A DNA stretch of 64,000 nt, taken from positions 1 through 64,000 of the forward strand of contig JAIOAT010000006.1 of NCBI GenBank assembly GCA_019873685.1. The letters run 5' to 3'. Both the position numbers and the translations under genes were made by a program. Within the stretch, counting starts at the first letter, position 1. The number at the start of each line of letters is the position of its first letter. Of the stretch, positions 1-8,891 are shown in pieces. Under the pieces are notes generated by a model. That model ran no database searches and was not told the DNA's origin. It saw only the letters and a list, made by a program, of their open reading frames with translations. Source of the DNA: Chloroflexota bacterium (GTDB taxonomy: Bacteria; Chloroflexota; Anaerolineae; Aggregatilineales; Ch27).

Positions 1-1095
1 GACTGGCTCAACCAGGTCGGCGGTGCGGAAGATGTGCTGGCCGACCTGACTGCGCTTTACCCCGACGCGCCGATCTACACCAGCATCTACGCCCCGGCGC
101 GGATGCCCGCCGCCCTGCGCGACCGGGACGTACGCACCCTGTGGCTGGATCGCCTGCCGGGCATTCATGATCACCACCAGCCCTACCTGCCGCTTTACCC
201 GCTGGGCTGGGATGGGCTGGACCTCTCTGACTATGACGTGATCCTGAGCAACAAGAGCGGCTTCTGCCACGGTGTGCGGCACGGGCCGCGGACGCTGCAC
301 ATCTGCTACTGCCTGGCGCCCACCCGCTATGTCTGGCAATTCGAGAGTTACGTTCAGCGGGAGGCCCTCGGCCCGGCGCAGGTGGCTCTGCTGCGCCCGC
401 TGATCGCCCTGCTGCGCCGCTGGGATCGCGCCGCCGCCGACCGCGTCGACCATTTCGTCGCCATCAGCACGGAGATTCAGGAGCGTATCCGGCGCTTCTA
501 CGGGCGCGAGTCAACGATCATCTACCCGCCGGTGGAAACTGCCCGCTTCCAGCCTGTCCCGCTGGAGGAAGTCGGGGACTATTTCCTGGTCGTTTCCCGC
601 CACATTCCTTACAAGCGCCTGGACCTGGCCGTGCAGGCCTGTACGGCGCTGGGTCTGCCGCTCAAGGTCGGCGGGCGCGGGCGCGATACGGAGCGCCTGC
701 GGGCGCTGGCCGGGCCAACGGTCGAATTCCTGGGCTACGTCCCGGAGGATGAGTTGCCCGGTCTGATGGCCCGCTGCCGGGCATTCCTCTTTCCGGGGCT
801 GGAAGACTTCGGAATCGCACCGCTGCAGGCCAACGCCGCCGGACGGCCGGTGATCGCCTACGCGGGCGGCGGCGCACTGGAGACCGTGATCCCCGGCGTA
901 ACCGGCGAGCACTTCCCGGAGCAAACGGTGGAAAGTCTGGCGGCGGTTCTGCGGGCCTTTGATCCGGCCCGCTACGATCCGGCGGCGCTGCGCGCCCATG
1001 CCCTCAGGTTCGACACAGGCGTGTTCCGGCGGCAAATCGCCGCCTATGTCGAGGAGGCCTGGGCGGATTTCCAGCGGGGTCAGCGGCGGCGCTGA
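1..1095 (+). CDS. GT4-family glycosyltransferase, 5' end cut by the window
   Basis: Probable retaining GT-B glycosyltransferase that moves a sugar from a nucleotide-sugar to a glycan or lipid acceptor at the cytoplasmic face. The frame is open to base 1, so the first residues lie outside the window. GGAEDVL near the visible start is the usual N-terminal loop of GT4 enzymes. The C-terminal Rossmann half shows GYVPEDELPGL and FPGLEDFGIAPLQA, the donor-nucleotide region with its conserved Glu, then a helical tail. VVSRHIPYKRLD resembles the inter-domain strand of mannosyltransferases of the WbaZ type. Donor and acceptor cannot be read from the sequence. It ends 11 bases before the stop of a convergent gene. 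Confidence 0.85.
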   Translation, partial: DWLNQVGGAEDVLADLTALYPDAPIYTSIYAPARMPAALRDRDVRTLWLDRLPGIHDHHQPYLPLYPLGWDGLDLSDYDVILSNKSGFCHGVRHGPRTLHICYCLAPTRYVWQFESYVQREALGPAQVALLRPLIALLRRWDRAAADRVDHFVAISTEIQERIRRFYGRESTIIYPPVETARFQPVPLEEVGDYFLVVSRHIPYKRLDLAVQACTALGLPLKVGGRGRDTERLRALAGPTVEFLGYVPEDELPGLMARCRAFLFPGLEDFGIAPLQANAAGRPVIAYAGGGALETVIPGVTGEHFPEQTVESLAAVLRAFDPARYDPAALRAHALRFDTGVFRRQIAAYVEEAWADFQRGQRRR

Positions 1096-1106
1096 CCGGG
1101 GCGGCC

Positions 1107-2861
1107 TTAATCTGTGGGCCAGCCTTCGGCCTCACCGGGCATGTAGTCGCGCAGGATTGACCCGCCGATGAACTCCCGCAGCAGCGAGTCATAAGGGATA
1201 AAGCGCACCAGGTCCTCCGGCATCGGTCGCACCCAGCTCAGGAAGGAAAGCAGCCGCTTGGCTTCGGTGTAGTTGCGCGAATGGCGGCTGACCTGGCGCA
1301 ACAACGGCTCCGCCAGCGGGCGTAACACGGCCAGCTCGTAGACCAGCGACGTGTTGAACATCACATCGGCGTTTTCCTGGTAGGGGAAGATGTACTGTTT
1401 TTCCCCGCGCCGGACACTGGGCCAGCGCTCCAGCGTATCCATAACGGTGTAGCCGCGGTAGGTAGCATCGCGCACGATCCGCCGCAACATGCGCACGTCG
1501 GTCGTCGGGATGCGGTTGTGCCGGTCGATGTTCAACTGGGTCAGGGCGGAGACGTAGATCCGGTACGTCATATCGGTCGGGATGTCCGGCAGCAGCGCCG
1601 GGTTCAGGCCGTGAATGCCTTCCACAATCAGGATGTGCTCCGGCGAAAGCTGGACGGTTTGCCCCGGCTGTGACTTGCCGGTGAGGAAGTCAAAGTGGGG
1701 GATGGTCACCGCTTTGCCGCGCATCAGGGCCAACAACTGCTCATTGAGCAGCGGACGGTTGAGCGCCTCCAGCGCCTCGAAGTTGTACTGACCCTGCTCG
1801 TCGCGGGGGGTTTTTTCCCGGTCAACGAAGTAGTGATCCATTGCCAGCGGGTAGGGCTTGAGACCCTGGGCCAGCAACTGCACGGCCAGACGTTTGGAGA
1901 AGGTGGTCTTGCCGGAGGAAGACGGCCCGGCGATCAACACCAGGCGCACCCCCTCCTGATGGCGGGCGGCAATGCGGTCAGCAATCTCCGTGATGTGCTG
2001 GTCGTGCAACGCTTCGGCCACCAGCACCAGCTCCCGCCCGCGCCCATTGCTGACGGCGTCGTTAAGCGCGCCGATATCTTCCACGCCGAGTAGTTCCAAC
2101 CAGCGCTGCTGACGCTCAAACACGTCGGCGATCTTGTCGCTCGGCTCGTAGGGGCGGATGACCTCCGGGCTTTCCTGGCGGGGATACATGATCAGGAAGC
2201 CATCCGGGGGATAGGGCCGCAGCTTGAACGTCTTGAGGTAGCCGGTGGAAGGCACCATGTAGCCGAAGAAATAATCGGCAATCCCGCGCAGGGTATACAG
2301 CACCAGGTAATCCTTCTCGCGGATGCTCATCAGGCGCAGCTTGTCATCATCGCCGCGCATCTTGAACAGGGCGATGGCGTCTTCCAGCGGCACCTGACGA
2401 CGGCGGATCGGGTCATCGGCGGCGACGATGGCCTGCATGTGCTGCTCAAGCTGCGCCAGTTCGGCCTCGCTCAGGCGCGGACGACCGCGCAGGCGGCAAT
2501 AGTAGGCGCCGGTCGGCAGCGAGTGGTCGACCACCACCTGCGCCTCCGGGAAGAGTTCCGCCGCTGCTACCACCAGCAGGAAGACCAGCGAGCGGCGGTA
2601 GATGCGCCCGCCGTCGCTGCTGCGCAGCGTCACCGGTTCAACGGTCAGATCGTGCTCGACCGGGATGGTCAGTTCGCGCAATTCGTTTTCAACCAGGGCC
2701 GCAATCGGACGGTCGCCGCCTTTCATGGCGTGCCAGGCGCGGAAGTATTCCTCCAGCGGTGTGCCGATCGGGGCGCTGAGGATTGTCCCGTCAGTGAAGG
2801 TGACCAGCGCCTCCTTGCGCGGTTCAGCCGGAGTGACGAGTACGGGGTGGTTGGTGGTCAT
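1107..2861 (-). CDS. Nucleoside (uridine-like) kinase with N-terminal TGS/ThrRS-like domains
   Basis: Predicted P-loop kinase of the uridine kinase/phosphoribulokinase fold, likely phosphorylating a nucleoside with ATP in the cytoplasm. Residues about 18-80 form a TGS-like domain (FTDGTILSAPIGTPL). This is followed by a stretch like the second additional domain of threonyl-tRNA synthetase, with no synthetase catalytic core. The Walker A motif GPSSSGKTT lies near residue 312, and DHYF and VEGIHGLNP follow as in uridine kinases. This TGS-kinase fusion is a known bacterial family of about 550-580 residues, so the 584-residue length is normal. The gene stands alone on the minus strand. A weak -10 (GATAAT, 2883-2888 reversed) lies about 25 bases upstream of the start. 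The substrate is inferred. Confidence 0.85.
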   Translation of the reverse strand: MTTNHPVLVTPAEPRKEALVTFTDGTILSAPIGTPLEEYFRAWHAMKGGDRPIAALVENELRELTIPVEHDLTVEPVTLRSSDGGRIYRRSLVFLLVVAAAELFPEAQVVVDHSLPTGAYYCRLRGRPRLSEAELAQLEQHMQAIVAADDPIRRRQVPLEDAIALFKMRGDDDKLRLMSIREKDYLVLYTLRGIADYFFGYMVPSTGYLKTFKLRPYPPDGFLIMYPRQESPEVIRPYEPSDKIADVFERQQRWLELLGVEDIGALNDAVSNGRGRELVLVAEALHDQHITEIADRIAARHQEGVRLVLIAGPSSSGKTTFSKRLAVQLLAQGLKPYPLAMDHYFVDREKTPRDEQGQYNFEALEALNRPLLNEQLLALMRGKAVTIPHFDFLTGKSQPGQTVQLSPEHILIVEGIHGLNPALLPDIPTDMTYRIYVSALTQLNIDRHNRIPTTDVRMLRRIVRDATYRGYTVMDTLERWPSVRRGEKQYIFPYQENADVMFNTSLVYELAVLRPLAEPLLRQVSRHSRNYTEAKRLLSFLSWVRPMPEDLVRFIPYDSLLREFIGGSILRDYMPGEAEGWPTD

Positions 2862-3079
2862 AGTGGTACTGCATACCTCGCAATTATCGAACCTGAAGCG
2901 TTACGACTGACCCAGGGGTAGCCTGAGATTACCCGCCACATCCCGGAAATGTCCCCCAAAGATTGGCGGTTTTTTGTTCCGGCGGCCCACCTGCGGGATG
3001 GCGCCACCGGTGAAAAGAAGGGCACGGCCCGCCGCGCCCCTCGTCACAGTAATCATCATACCGCATCCAGCCTGCCGCG

Positions 3080-4507
3080 CTAATGCTCCGCCAGCAATAC
3101 CGCCCCGCTGCGTGCCGGTAGAGTCAGGCGGAGCCGCCCATCAGTAGCCTGCACGTCCGCTGGCGCGCCATAGGCCACTGTGAAGGCTCGCTCAAAGGGC
3201 AGGTCAAAGGCGGCAGGCGCTGTCCCTGTGTTGAAGATGACCAGCGCTGCGTCGCCGCCCAGATCGCGGCGGTAGGCCAGCCGGTCGCCTTCCGCCAGCA
3301 CAGTCGTGTACGTCCCGCGCCGCAGGACCGAATGCGCCCGGCGCAGCGCGATCGTCTCCCGCGTGACCTGCCATAGCTCACCCTGCAGGGCTTCCAGCCG
3401 ATCCCAGGGGATAGTATTGCGGCAGGCAGGCTCGTACCCGCCGGTCAGCCCCAGTTCGTCGCCGTAGTAGACGCATGGTGCGCCGGGCAGGGTCATCTGG
3501 CACAGGGTAGCCAGCTTGAACGCGCTGGCGTCCTCCCCGACCATGGTCAGGAAGCGCGGCGTATCATGGCTACCCAGCAGGTTCAGCTGAGCCTGCACAA
3601 TTTCCCAGTCGTACAGGCTGATCGTCTCCTCAATCTTGCGGGCGAAGCCCCCGGCGTCCAGCGGCTCAATCTCATACGGCCCATGGTGCAGCCCGCTGAG
3701 CGTCCGCCGACCGAAGTAGCCGATGGCCGGGCGGGTGAACAGGTAGTTCATCACCGCGTCGAACTGGTCGCCGGCCAGCCAGCGCTGAGCCGGGAACCAG
3801 ATCTCGCCGACGATATACGCCTCCGGGTTGGCGGCCTTGACCCGCCGCCGGAACTCCCGCCAGAATTCGTCATCGTCGATCTCCTCCGGCACGTCCAGCC
3901 GCCAGCCGTCCGCGCCGAAGCGGATCCAGTGCTCCGCCACACCCCAGATGAATTCGCGCACGGCGGGCGTCCTGGTGTTGAACTTGGGCAGCGCCGGCAA
4001 ATCCCACCAGGCCGCATAGTTGGGCTTACGAACACCGTACGCCTTGACCGGGAAATCGTAAAAAGTGAACCAGTCCCGGTAGGGGGAATGTTCCCCGCAT
4101 TCGAGAGCCATGTTGAACTGGAAGAAGCCGCGGCTGGCGTGGTTGAACACGCCGTCGATCACGATGCGCATGCCGCGGGCGTGGGCAGCATCCAGCAGAG
4201 CGCGGAACGCCGCATCGCCGCCCAGCAGCGGATCGACGTGGCGGTAGTCATGGGTGTGATACCGGTGGTTGGAGGCCGATTGAAAGATCGGGTTGAAGTA
4301 AATGGCCGTGACGCCCAGCGCCTCCAGGTAATCCAGACGCTCCATCACCCCCAGCAGGTCGCCGCCCTTGAAGCCGTGAACCGTCGGCGGGCTATCCCAG
4401 CTTTCCAGGTTGCCGGGCTTGGGAACCGCCGCGCTGCGGGCGAAGCGATCGGGGAAAATCTGGTAGAAGACGGCATCTTTCACCCATTCGGGCGTTTGCA
4501 CGGTCAT
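3080..4507 (-). CDS. GH13 alpha-amylase-family glycosidase (neopullulanase/cyclomaltodextrinase-like)
   Basis: Retaining alpha-glucan hydrolase with a (beta/alpha)8 barrel. All four GH13 regions are visible: DGVFNH (about 118-123), GWRLDVP with nucleophile Asp205, VGEIW with acid Glu235, and GSHDTPR with Asp315. The early motifs YQIFPDRFA and the insertion around NHRYHTHDY match the neopullulanase/cyclomaltodextrinase subgroup. The usual N-terminal starch-binding domain of those enzymes is absent, because the barrel begins at about residue 10. No signal peptide is seen, so it probably acts on maltodextrins or cyclodextrins inside the cell. The C-terminal 80 residues look like the usual beta-sandwich. 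No sugar transporter gene adjoins it. Confidence 0.9.
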   Translation of the reverse strand: MTVQTPEWVKDAVFYQIFPDRFARSAAVPKPGNLESWDSPPTVHGFKGGDLLGVMERLDYLEALGVTAIYFNPIFQSASNHRYHTHDYRHVDPLLGGDAAFRALLDAAHARGMRIVIDGVFNHASRGFFQFNMALECGEHSPYRDWFTFYDFPVKAYGVRKPNYAAWWDLPALPKFNTRTPAVREFIWGVAEHWIRFGADGWRLDVPEEIDDDEFWREFRRRVKAANPEAYIVGEIWFPAQRWLAGDQFDAVMNYLFTRPAIGYFGRRTLSGLHHGPYEIEPLDAGGFARKIEETISLYDWEIVQAQLNLLGSHDTPRFLTMVGEDASAFKLATLCQMTLPGAPCVYYGDELGLTGGYEPACRNTIPWDRLEALQGELWQVTRETIALRRAHSVLRRGTYTTVLAEGDRLAYRRDLGGDAALVIFNTGTAPAAFDLPFERAFTVAYGAPADVQATDGRLRLTLPARSGAVLLAEH

Positions 4508-4568
4508 CTAAGCTGCTCTCCTATCGAATGAAGGCAGATGAACAGGGAGGACACACCGGCGGCGCGGG

Positions 4569-6515
4569 CTATTCCTCTTCGGGCGGGGAATCCTCCTCGA
4601 TGTACTGCGGCGGCTGGAAGTCCTCGCGCGGCCCTTCCGGCGGGATCATCTGCATCCGCGCCGGTCGCCCCAGCTCAATCAGCTCACGGTCGGTGATCTC
4701 GCGGCCATTATAGCGGCGGTAGAGGGCGGGATTCTCGTCGCCGTCGACCGTGTAGCGCCAGCGCGCCCGCCCGACCTGCCGCAGCACCGAGCCGCAATAG
4801 TCGCAGTGGACGGTCCGCCGCACCCGCGGGATGCCCAGCAGGCGCCGTTCGCGGTTGACCACCGTCAGCGCGCCGCGCTGGCAGACGGGGCAGGTTTCGA
4901 TCACGAAGCCGCCCGCGTAACGGGCCGCGCCGATCGCGCCCAGGGCATAGAGGATGGCATAGACAACCACCAGCACGGCCAGCCCGCCGCCGATCAGGAC
5001 ATCCCGCGGCAGGGCCGCCAGCCGGGCCAGCAGCCCGCCGTCCGCTGCAGCATCCTCGCCCGCCGCCGGAAGGCTGGCGGTGGCGGTCGGCGCGGAAGTT
5101 GGGCCGGGGGGCGGAGTCGCCGAGGGCGGCACAGGGGTCGCTGCCGGCGACGGGGTGCGCGTGGGCGTCTCGTTTGCCGGGCGCGGCGTTGGCATCGGCG
5201 TGAAGGTCGGCGGGACGGCCAGCGCCACTGCTGTGGCTGATGGCCGCTCCGCTGGCGTGGGCGTCGTCGCGCTCGGCGTGGCTGTCGCTGACGGCGTCAG
5301 GGTCGCTGACGGCGTCACCATTGTTGTCGCGCTCGGCGTGTGCGTGGCCGAGGGCGTGTCGGTTGGCGTGGCTGAAGGCGTCACCGTGGCGGTCGACGTG
5401 TGGGAAGGCGTCAGCGTCGGCGTGGATGTGCTGGTCGCTGACACCGTCAGCGACGCCGACGGCGTAGCGGTCGCTGACGGTGTCAGCGTCAGCGTGGGTG
5501 TGTCCGTCGCCGATGGGGTGGCTGTCGGCGTCGCCGAAGGGGTGAGTGTGGCCGTGGCTGTGGCGGTCGCAGTATCGGACGGCGTCAGGGTTAAAGTCGG
5601 TGTCAGCGTCACCGTCGCCGACGGCGTTGCTGTCGCCGACGGCGTCACCGTCGCCGTGTCAGTCGGCGTCAATGTGCCGGTTGGCGTGTTTGATGGCGTC
5701 AGAGTCGCTGAAGGTGTCAGCGTTGAGGATGGCGTCGCTGTGGCTGACGGCGTCAGGGTTGCTGACGGCGTCGCTGTGGCCGAAGGTGTCAGCGTCAGAG
5801 TCGGGGATGGCGTGCCGGTCATCGTGCTGGTCGGCGTGAATGTCAACGACGGGGTGAGGTTCAGTGGATCGCTGGTATCCACCACCGGCAGCGCGTCCAG
5901 ATCGTCCTGCCAGCGGACGAGATCGGCCCGCACCCAGGCGAATCCCTCGCCGAGCCGGACCATGATCCAGGATGTTTCTGCGTTCCTGGCGACCGGCTCA
6001 ACCACATCCCCGGCATGAAGGGCGCCCATGACCTGGTAGGTGCGGCCTGGCCCGGCCCGCAGGTACGCGCCCTGCGGCCCGACATTGGCCCAGTTGCCCC
6101 GGGGCGTAGGCGTGGGGAAGAACGGCGTGGCCGTGTAGCGGGACGGGCTGACCGACGGCGTCAGCGCGTCGGGGCTGAGCACCGGCAGGGCGCTCAGATC
6201 GGTGGCCCAGGAGACCAGATCGGCGCGGATCCAGCCGAAGCCTGCGCCATAGAGCAGCATCACCCAGCTCTGGTCGGCATTGCGTCCGACCGGGATCACC
6301 CGCTGGCCGCGGATCACCCGCCCGACGGCCAGGTATTCGCGCCCCGGCCCACCGCGCAGGTAGGCGTCATCGGCCAGCACGTAGTCGCCGACCGGCGTCC
6401 AGGTAGCGGTTGGCCCCTCCTGGGCCGCCAGTGGCCGGAGATCAAGGATCGTGCCGCCCGTGATCAGCACGAAGGAGATGACAAGAAGCAGGGACAGCCG
6501 CGCCCGGTAGGCCAC
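4569..6515 (-). CDS. Membrane protein: two SH3 domains, Thr/Pro/Ser linker, one TM helix, C-terminal zinc ribbon
   Basis: Not assignable to a named family as a whole. After a signal-like N-terminus (about 5-30) there are two SH3-type repeats, each with a Y(V/L)...LRGGPGR or LRAGPGR core (about 45-105 and 145-205), as in cell-wall-binding bacterial SH3 proteins. Residues about 220-500 are a low-complexity linker of repeated TPSAT units. One hydrophobic helix follows (DVLIGGGLAVLVVVYAILYA, about 530-550). The C-terminal part has CPVC and CDYC pairs, a plausible zinc ribbon. Predicted topology is SH3 domains outside and zinc ribbon inside, joined by a mucin-like stalk. It could sense or tether the envelope. 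No partner gene is obvious. Confidence 0.8.
   Translation of the reverse strand: MAYRARLSLLLVISFVLITGGTILDLRPLAAQEGPTATWTPVGDYVLADDAYLRGGPGREYLAVGRVIRGQRVIPVGRNADQSWVMLLYGAGFGWIRADLVSWATDLSALPVLSPDALTPSVSPSRYTATPFFPTPTPRGNWANVGPQGAYLRAGPGRTYQVMGALHAGDVVEPVARNAETSWIMVRLGEGFAWVRADLVRWQDDLDALPVVDTSDPLNLTPSLTFTPTSTMTGTPSPTLTLTPSATATPSATLTPSATATPSSTLTPSATLTPSNTPTGTLTPTDTATVTPSATATPSATVTLTPTLTLTPSDTATATATATLTPSATPTATPSATDTPTLTLTPSATATPSASLTVSATSTSTPTLTPSHTSTATVTPSATPTDTPSATHTPSATTMVTPSATLTPSATATPSATTPTPAERPSATAVALAVPPTFTPMPTPRPANETPTRTPSPAATPVPPSATPPPGPTSAPTATASLPAAGEDAAADGGLLARLAALPRDVLIGGGLAVLVVVYAILYALGAIGAARYAGGFVIETCPVCQRGALTVVNRERRLLGIPRVRRTVHCDYCGSVLRQVGRARWRYTVDGDENPALYRRYNGREITDRELIELGRPARMQMIPPEGPREDFQPPQYIEEDSPPEEE
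5110..5850 (-). repeat. Degenerate in-frame repeat encoding the TPSAT-rich linker
   Basis: Short units of about 12-18 bp (GGCGTCNCNGTCGCTGAC-like on the plus strand) repeat dozens of times with drift, encoding Thr-Pro-Ser-Ala-Thr. Similar linkers are encoded near 48200-48550 and 50440-50950. Such stretches are prone to slippage, so copy number may differ between strains or assemblies. Confidence 0.8.
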
Positions 6516-6560
6516 GTTCGCTCGCTTTTCCGCCCGGCAGGTGCGCCCGCGCTGCGCTGT

Positions 6561-6589
6561 ATGGTATCACGAGACGCCTTCCGCTCCAA
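6561..6589 (-). promoter_or_regulatory. Candidate sigma70-type promoter for the SH3/zinc-ribbon gene
   Basis: On the minus strand TTGGAG (6584-6589) is followed after 17 bases by TACCAT (6561-6566), about 45 bases before the start codon at 6515. The match is by eye only. Confidence 0.45.
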
Positions 6590-6738
6590 GTCGCGGTGCA
6601 TTGATACAATTTCTCTCCCTCCTCAGAGCTTGATTCTATCTGAGGTACGCATGTGATAGCGTTCTGAAAAGCCAGTTGCCGTTTTTTTTATCAACAGCGG
6701 TCTTGTGTCACGCAACTCTCGATAGAAGTCATCTATGC

Positions 6739-6767
6739 TTGCGAATGATGTCATTTACAACTATCGA
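6739..6767 (+). promoter_or_regulatory. Weak candidate promoter for the DUF4177-like gene
   Basis: TTGCGA (6739-6744), 17-base spacer, TATCGA (6762-6767), about 50 bases before the GTG start at 6820. Imperfect match, in an A+T-rich stretch where chance hits are common. Confidence 0.35.
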
Positions 6768-6819
6768 TATTAGACATAGAATGTGTTTACTTACTGGAAA
6801 ACTTTCAAGGAGACACAAC

Positions 6820-7215
6820 GTGGTATCTCGCACAGCCAGAATCATTGCGCTTGTGGTGATCGTCCTAGCCGGTTTCGGCGTCGTTGGTGTGAAAACTGAT
6901 CTGTTCGGATATACAAGTATCAGGGCAGCGGATCGCCAACGGTGGGAGTATCTAACGGTTTCCTACAGCCAGCTGGATTGGGAGGGTGATGACAATCAAA
7001 CTGAAATAGTGTACTCAAATGACCCGGCATACGATCAGGCGCTATTCGGCGAACTGATCTGCCCGGATCTATTCGACGACTCCTGCGAGGATTTGTTCCG
7101 TGGTATGGCGTATTACCTGAATCTCTGGGGGAACGATGGGTGGGAATTAGTCAGCGTCGTTGACAAGAGCACTAGCATGTATTCGGTAGAGATGATCTTC
7201 GAGCGCCCACGCTAA
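6820..7215 (+). CDS. Small membrane-anchored DUF4177-like protein
   Basis: A 131-residue protein with an N-terminal hydrophobic segment (IIALVVIVLAGFGVVGV, about 8-24), acting as a membrane anchor or uncleaved signal. The soluble part has WEYLTVSY near the start and LNLWGNDGWELVSVV then a terminal FERP. This is the pattern of the DUF4177 fold (WEY..., LN-x-x-G-x-x-GWELV). Function of that family is unknown. The GTG at 6820 is chosen because CAAGGAG lies seven bases upstream; the frame extends further up but without a ribosome site. Two Cys (CPDLFDDSC) lie in an insertion and could form a disulfide if exported. It lies in the A+T-rich island, 115 bases before the next gene. Confidence 0.65.
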   Translation: MVSRTARIIALVVIVLAGFGVVGVKTDLFGYTSIRAADRQRWEYLTVSYSQLDWEGDDNQTEIVYSNDPAYDQALFGELICPDLFDDSCEDLFRGMAYYLNLWGNDGWELVSVVDKSTSMYSVEMIFERPR

Positions 7216-7330
7216 ACTAACTCTGGTGATCGATTGATCCGATTGCCGGGCGCTCCCAGTCAAAGGGATGCGCCCAGCTTCTCCTCGCTCGTGAAGACTC
7301 GAATCATAACAAAGGAGGTCACACAGGATC

Positions 7331-7648
7331 ATGAACACTATTCTTAATCTTGCCGCCGCCGGTGCATTCGTATGGGGAGCGTTCCAGTTTCTGTCAACTG
7401 TGATTGCGCTACCCAGATATGACCTGTGGGGCGCATCCGCTGTCCAGGTCACGCAGGTCTACACAGAGGCTACCTACCATGTCGCTTCGGCGGCAGCGCT
7501 CTTCCTGCTGGCGATTCTGCTGGAACTCGTTGTTTGTATCCGGAAAGTTGGCGAAGCCCAGGACAGCGGGGAGATACTCCGGGGCATAGAGAAAACCAAT
7601 GAATTGCTGCACCGAATTGAAGCAGCGCTTACTAGTCGAGAACATTGA
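7331..7648 (+). CDS. Small protein with two predicted TM helices, unknown function
   Basis: A 105-residue hypothetical protein. Hydrophobic segments lie at about 5-27 and 48-70, followed by a charged amphipathic tail (GIEKTNELLHRIEAAL) that could form a short coiled coil in the cytoplasm. The start is well supported by AAAGGAGGT at 7311-7319, twelve bases before ATG. It shares the A+T-rich island and orientation with the DUF4177-like gene and may be co-transcribed. No family recognised. Confidence 0.6.
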   Translation: MNTILNLAAAGAFVWGAFQFLSTVIALPRYDLWGASAVQVTQVYTEATYHVASAAALFLLAILLELVVCIRKVGEAQDSGEILRGIEKTNELLHRIEAALTSREH

Positions 7649-7887
7649 GAACATTGAAAGCCGCGATCCTGGAAACAAAGAGGGGTTTAAGGATTAGACA
7701 ACACATCCTTACAACCAACTAGTGGTTACTCAACACAAGAGTGAGGGCGAGCAACACACGGACAAAGCGGGCGGGGTGTATCGGCACGAGAGCTACCGGT
7801 TGCTGTAGCTCTTGTACATCTTCCGACAGAAATTCTCGTGTTGTCCAGATAGTCTGGCTCATGGCGATACCCCCCGCCGCGCCATGC

Positions 7888-7893
7888 TATAAT
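7888..7893 (+). promoter_or_regulatory. Extended -10 element (TGC-TATAAT) upstream of the adenine methylase
   Basis: TATAAT at 7888-7893 is preceded by TGC, an extended -10, with no convincing -35. Transcription would begin near 7900, only a few bases before the possible GTG start at 7904. Confidence 0.5.
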
Positions 7894-7903
7894 TGCCAGC
7901 CGC

Positions 7904-8806
7904 GTGCTCCTGTTCCTCTCCATGGGGGTGCCTGTGCCTGAGCGCCTGGCTGATGACGGCATGGCCGCTGGCCCGTTCCTCAAGTGGGCTGGCGGCAAGA
8001 GCCAGCTGCTGGCCCAGTACGCGCCGCTTTTCCCGGCGGAGCGCCCGGCGCGGTACTTTGAGCCGTTCGTGGGCAGCGGGGCCGTCTTCTTTTACCTGCG
8101 CGGACGGGACTTCGCCGGGAGTTACACGCTGTGGGATGTCAATGCGGAGCTGATCAACGTCTACCGGGCGGTGCGTGATGAGGTGGAGGCGGTGATCGCC
8201 CTGCTGGCGGCTCACCGCGACGCTCACGCCGCCGATGGCCGCGGCCACTATGCCGCCGTCCGCGCCCTGGATCGCCAGCCCGGCTGGCCGGAATCGCTGC
8301 CTCCGGCGGCGCGCGCGGCGCGGATGATCTACCTCAACAAGACCTGCTATAACGGGCTATGGCGCGTCAACAGCCGGGGGCATTTCAACGTGCCGCCGGG
8401 CCGCTACCGCAACCCGCCGATCCTGGACGCCGGGCGGCTGCGGGCAGCAGCAGCGGCGCTGCAGGGCGTTGACCTGGCCGTCCGCGATTTCCGCACCGTG
8501 GTCGACGAGGCCCGGCCCGGCGACTTCGTCTACTTCGACCCGCCCTACGTGCCGCTCAGCCCGACGGCCAGCTTCACCAGCTACGCCAGGGAAGACTTCG
8601 GCGAATCCGACCAGCGGGCGCTGGCCGATGTTTTCCGCACGCTGGATCGCCAGGGCGTGCGGGTCATGCTCAGCAACGCGGACGCGCCGCTGGTGCACGA
8701 ATTGTACCGGGGCTTCCGGATCGAGATCGTGCAGGCGCGGCGGGCGATCAACTCCCGCGCTGCCCGTCGCGGCCCGATCAGCGAGGTGGTCGTCCTGAAT
8801 GCCTGA
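7904..8806 (+). CDS. DNA adenine (N6) methyltransferase, Dam/M.DpnII-like (D12 class)
   Basis: Class-alpha N6-adenine methyltransferase. FLKWAGGK is the signature N-terminal motif, FEPFVGSGA the SAM-binding loop, and DPPY (in YFDPPYVPL) the catalytic motif. These are in the order and spacing of Dam-type enzymes, and the length of about 295-300 residues is normal. The target is likely a short palindrome such as GATC, but specificity is not readable. The start is uncertain: GTG 7904 or ATG 7922, neither with a Shine-Dalgarno site, while a TATAAT ends at 7893. No restriction endonuclease or McrBC-type gene is nearby, so it looks like an orphan methylase. It sits at the edge of the A+T-rich island. 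Confidence 0.88.
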   Translation: MLLFLSMGVPVPERLADDGMAAGPFLKWAGGKSQLLAQYAPLFPAERPARYFEPFVGSGAVFFYLRGRDFAGSYTLWDVNAELINVYRAVRDEVEAVIALLAAHRDAHAADGRGHYAAVRALDRQPGWPESLPPAARAARMIYLNKTCYNGLWRVNSRGHFNVPPGRYRNPPILDAGRLRAAAAALQGVDLAVRDFRTVVDEARPGDFVYFDPPYVPLSPTASFTSYAREDFGESDQRALADVFRTLDRQGVRVMLSNADAPLVHELYRGFRIEIVQARRAINSRAARRGPISEVVVLNA

Positions 8807-8891
8807 TGCCGCCCGGCCTGCAACCTGCCCCGCCCGCCCTGCGTATACATGGACAGAATGTGCATGTGACAACACGGGGGAGGTCAATGGT

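Larger units (their letters stand above)
6595..7870. other. A+T-richer island holding two small genes
   Basis: Base composition is visibly less G+C-rich here than in the rest of the window, with A/T runs and ATG/TAA-rich frames in 6595-6820 and 7640-7860. Codon use in the two enclosed genes is also less G/C-biased at third positions. This suggests later acquisition or relaxed selection. No integrase, transposase or clear terminal repeat is visible. The 255-base stretch 7649-7903 holds no gene that I can support. Confidence 0.55.

Noticed and set aside
5080-6018. Long plus-strand frame rich in Val-Gly-Val-Ala-Asp repeats
   Set aside because: It is the antisense of the Thr/Pro/Ser linker of the minus-strand SH3 protein, has no ribosome site, and its repeats mirror the TPSAT codons.
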